From JAGNDO01 sp963704975 (GTDB lineage Bacteria > Chloroflexota > Anaerolineae > Caldilineales > Caldilineaceae), in NCBI GenBank assembly GCA_963704975.1, contig CAVPIK010000019.1, positions 1-64,000 of the forward strand: a DNA stretch of 64,000 bases. Reading direction: 5' to 3'. The notes beneath the pieces are model-generated. The model was not told where the DNA came from. It saw only the letters and a program-made list of their open reading frames with translations, and searched no databases. Each line of letters begins with the position of its first letter. Position 1 is the first letter of the stretch. Both the position numbers and the translations under genes were made by a program. Positions 62,466 through 64,000 of this stretch are shown here, in pieces.

Positions 62466-63753
62466 ATGATAAAACGAATTGCATTTGCTGTCTTGGCTGG
62501 TATGGTCGTCATTTTGGGGCTCGCCGTGGGCTCACCTCACGGCCACGGCCCAAACAGGTGTCACCTGCGCCGCGGATGTGCGGGTGCAATCCGGGGATTC
62601 CTTGTCGAAGATCGCCTTTGAAACCCTGGGCAGCTTTGGGGCCTATCCCCGCATTGTGGCCGCCACCAACGCCGCCGCGGAAGTGGATAGCAGCTACGCC
62701 ACCATCGCCAACGCCGGCCGCATCACCGTGGGCTGGAAACTGTGCATCCCTGGCGATGGCCCGGTGGTGGACCCCAACGCCACCCCCCGGCCCACGGCCA
62801 CCCCCACAGCAACGCCTACGCCCCAGCCCACCATCGACCCCAGACGCGCCCAACCCCCTGGAGATCGATGTCATGCGCCAGCAGGAGTACCCTGGCAGCG
62901 ACATCGTCATCGAGCAGACCCTGGCGCCGGGCGTGAACTATCAGCGCTACTACGTTTCCTATCTCTCCGAGGGGCTGAAGATCTACGCCCTGCTCACCGT
63001 GCCCAATGGGACGCCGCCGCAGACCGGCTGGCCCGTGGTGATTTTCAACCACGGCTACATTCCGCCGGAGGTCTACCGCACCACGGAGCGCTACATCGCC
63101 TACGTGGATGGCTTCGCCCGCAACGGCTACATCGTCTTGCGCTCGGACTATCGGGGCCATGCTTCGTCCGAGGGGGAGGCCACGGGCGGCTATGGCACGC
63201 CGGACTACACCGTGGATGTGCTCAACGCCGTGGCCTCGGTGAAGAAGTACCCGGCGGCGGACCCCAACCGCATGGGCATGTGGGGCCACAGCATGGGCGG
63301 CCAAGATCACCTTGCGCAGCATGGTGGTGACGGATGACATCAAGGCCGGGGTGATCTGGGCCGGGGTGGTGGGCAGCTATCCAGATATACTTTACAACTG
63401 GCGGCGTAGCCCGGCCTACACCTTCACCCCGCCCCGCACCTAGCGCCCCTGGCGGGATGAGTTCATCGAAACCTATGGCACGCCCGAAGAGAACCCGGAG
63501 TTTTGGGCATCGATTTCGCCCAATACCTACGTGGCGAGACCTCTCCGGCCCCATCCAGCTTCACCACGGCACCAACGACGGCAGCGTCCCCTTCGAGTTC
63601 TCGGTCTGGCTGGACGAGCAGATCCAAGCCGTGGGCGGCGTGTCGGAGAACTATCTGTACGAGGGGGATGACCACAACCTGGCGGGTTATTTCAACACGG
63701 CCATGAGTCGGTCCGTGGCCTTTTTTGATAAATACGTGAAGAACGCAGAGTAA
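62466..63753 (+). CDS. Secreted LysM - Thr/Pro linker - alpha/beta hydrolase (frameshifted)
   Basis: ATG 62466 with GGAGAG 9 bases upstream. Signal peptide 'MIKRIAFAVLAGMVVILG', then after a shift a LysM-like domain ('VQSGDSLSKIAFETLGSF'), a TPTATPTATPTPQPT linker, and a prolyl-oligopeptidase-type hydrolase: 'VVIFNHGYIPPEVYRTTERY', 'NGYIVLRSDYRGHASSEG', nucleophile 'MGMWGHSMGG', 'PIQLHHGTNDGSVPFEFS' with the Asp and 'NYLYEGDDHNLAGYFNTAMS' with the His. LysM binds peptidoglycan, so the enzyme is probably wall-held. Breaks near 62530, 62845, 63303 and 63530, plus a TAG at 63441 that may be an error. Confidence 0.82.
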
Positions 63754-63765
63754 ATCACAGCCTCA

Positions 63766-63803
63766 CCACCGCGGAGTGAGCACCCCCTGGTGCGAACGGG
63801 TCG
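63766..63803. repeat. Family D unit, partial copy 3
   Basis: ACCGCGGAGTGAGCACCCCC and TGGTGCGAACGGGTC, the same unit as at 30118-30213, here without its mirror half. Confidence 0.75.
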
Positions 63804-63854
63804 GCACCACGGGGCGCCGACCCCTCGATCCAACTTGTTTTGAACACCCCAACT

Positions 63855-63892
63855 AAAACGACCCCACCGAACCGTTCGGTGGGGTCGTTTTT
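63855..63892. terminator. Bidirectional terminator, 18-bp perfect stem
   Basis: AAAACGACCCCACCGAAC pairs perfectly with GTTCGGTGGGGTCGTTTT around a single C. It has T-runs on both strands, so it ends the hydrolase gene and the minus-strand gene entering from the right. Confidence 0.88.
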
Positions 63893-63924
63893 GATCCATG
63901 CGATCTCGTGTGCGTTCGGGCCGA

Positions 63925-64000
63925 TCAGGCGTCTAGTTTTGTCTGAAAAGCGGAGGGCACCACCTCCACCTCCAGCGGCGGGGTGGGGGAGGGGCGGCGC
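63925..64000 (-). CDS. 3' end of a minus-strand gene
   Basis: Reading in from the right edge, a frame 'PLEVEVVPSAFQTKLDA' ends with TGA at 63925. The good terminator just downstream supports it. Too short to name. Confidence 0.45.
   Translation of the reverse strand, partial: RRPSPTPPLEVEVVPSAFQTKLDA

Noticed and set aside
63436..63446. In-frame TAG in the LysM hydrolase as a pyrrolysine or recoded codon
   Set aside because: The gene has several other errors and no pyrrolysine genes are seen; a base error is simpler.

Overview
The window is high-GC bacterial chromosome. The gene content points to Chloroflexota (Anaerolineae/Caldilineae-like): GAF-type NarL-family histidine kinases, an F420/PPOX-type oxidoreductase, DUF2277, DUF3179, Pro/Thr-rich secreted proteins with SH3b or LysM domains, an AroH-type chorismate mutase, NrfD/multiheme cytochrome genes and very many palindromic intergenic repeats. 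This is inferred from gene content; there is no rRNA or tRNA gene in the window to confirm it.

Layout. 1-13.8 kb: a secreted repeat protein, a DUF3179 lipoprotein, a probable selenoprotein of the glycine/betaine/proline-reductase B family with an in-frame UGA, an ABC exporter, a PstS-like lipoprotein, uppP, tgt and a GAF sensor kinase. 14-22 kb: recA with a clear promoter and a twin operator-like motif, tag, lysA, a DMT permease, small membrane proteins and mazG. 22-30 kb: a sugar operon (two GT4 glycosyltransferases and a Gfo/Idh oxidoreductase), a coiled-coil protein, selB and an orphan antitoxin. 30-39.3 kb: an aldo/keto reductase, then a two-component system and two convergent multiheme-cytochrome blocks (octaheme protein; heptaheme protein plus Tat-exported 4x[4Fe-4S] protein plus NrfD), each led by a tiny membrane protein. 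39.6-47 kb: an aromatic amino-acid operon aroH-pheA-aroF-aroF-tyrA-aroA-aroE, preceded by a promoter, a small ORF rich in Trp/Phe/Tyr and an intrinsic terminator, which looks like an attenuator. 47-59 kb: peptidase, methyltransferase, two GH17-like proteins, an APC permease, acetyltransferases and several toxin-antitoxin remnants or modules. 59.2-64 kb: trpB and trpA separated by a four-helix-bundle (23S rRNA intervening-sequence protein family) gene with long inverted repeats, a YkgJ-type protein, a LysM-alpha/beta hydrolase and the end of one more gene.

How genes connect. SelB (27.8-29.8 kb) supplies the decoding factor that the UGA-containing gene at 5.1 kb would need. The aro and trp genes together cover much of the route from DAHP to Phe, Tyr and part of Trp. 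The cytochrome blocks look like one quinone-linked electron-transfer module with its own sensor.

Two points affect every reading. First, about half of the genes, including single-copy housekeeping genes, carry frameshifts, nearly all of them equal to one inserted base; this looks like sequence error rather than decay, so such genes are given as full spans with the breaks noted. Second, at least four families of GC-rich palindromes and a dozen hairpins made of short repeated words fill the intergenic spaces; one palindrome lies in frame inside a glycosyltransferase and one inverted-repeat pair carries the four-helix-bundle gene.
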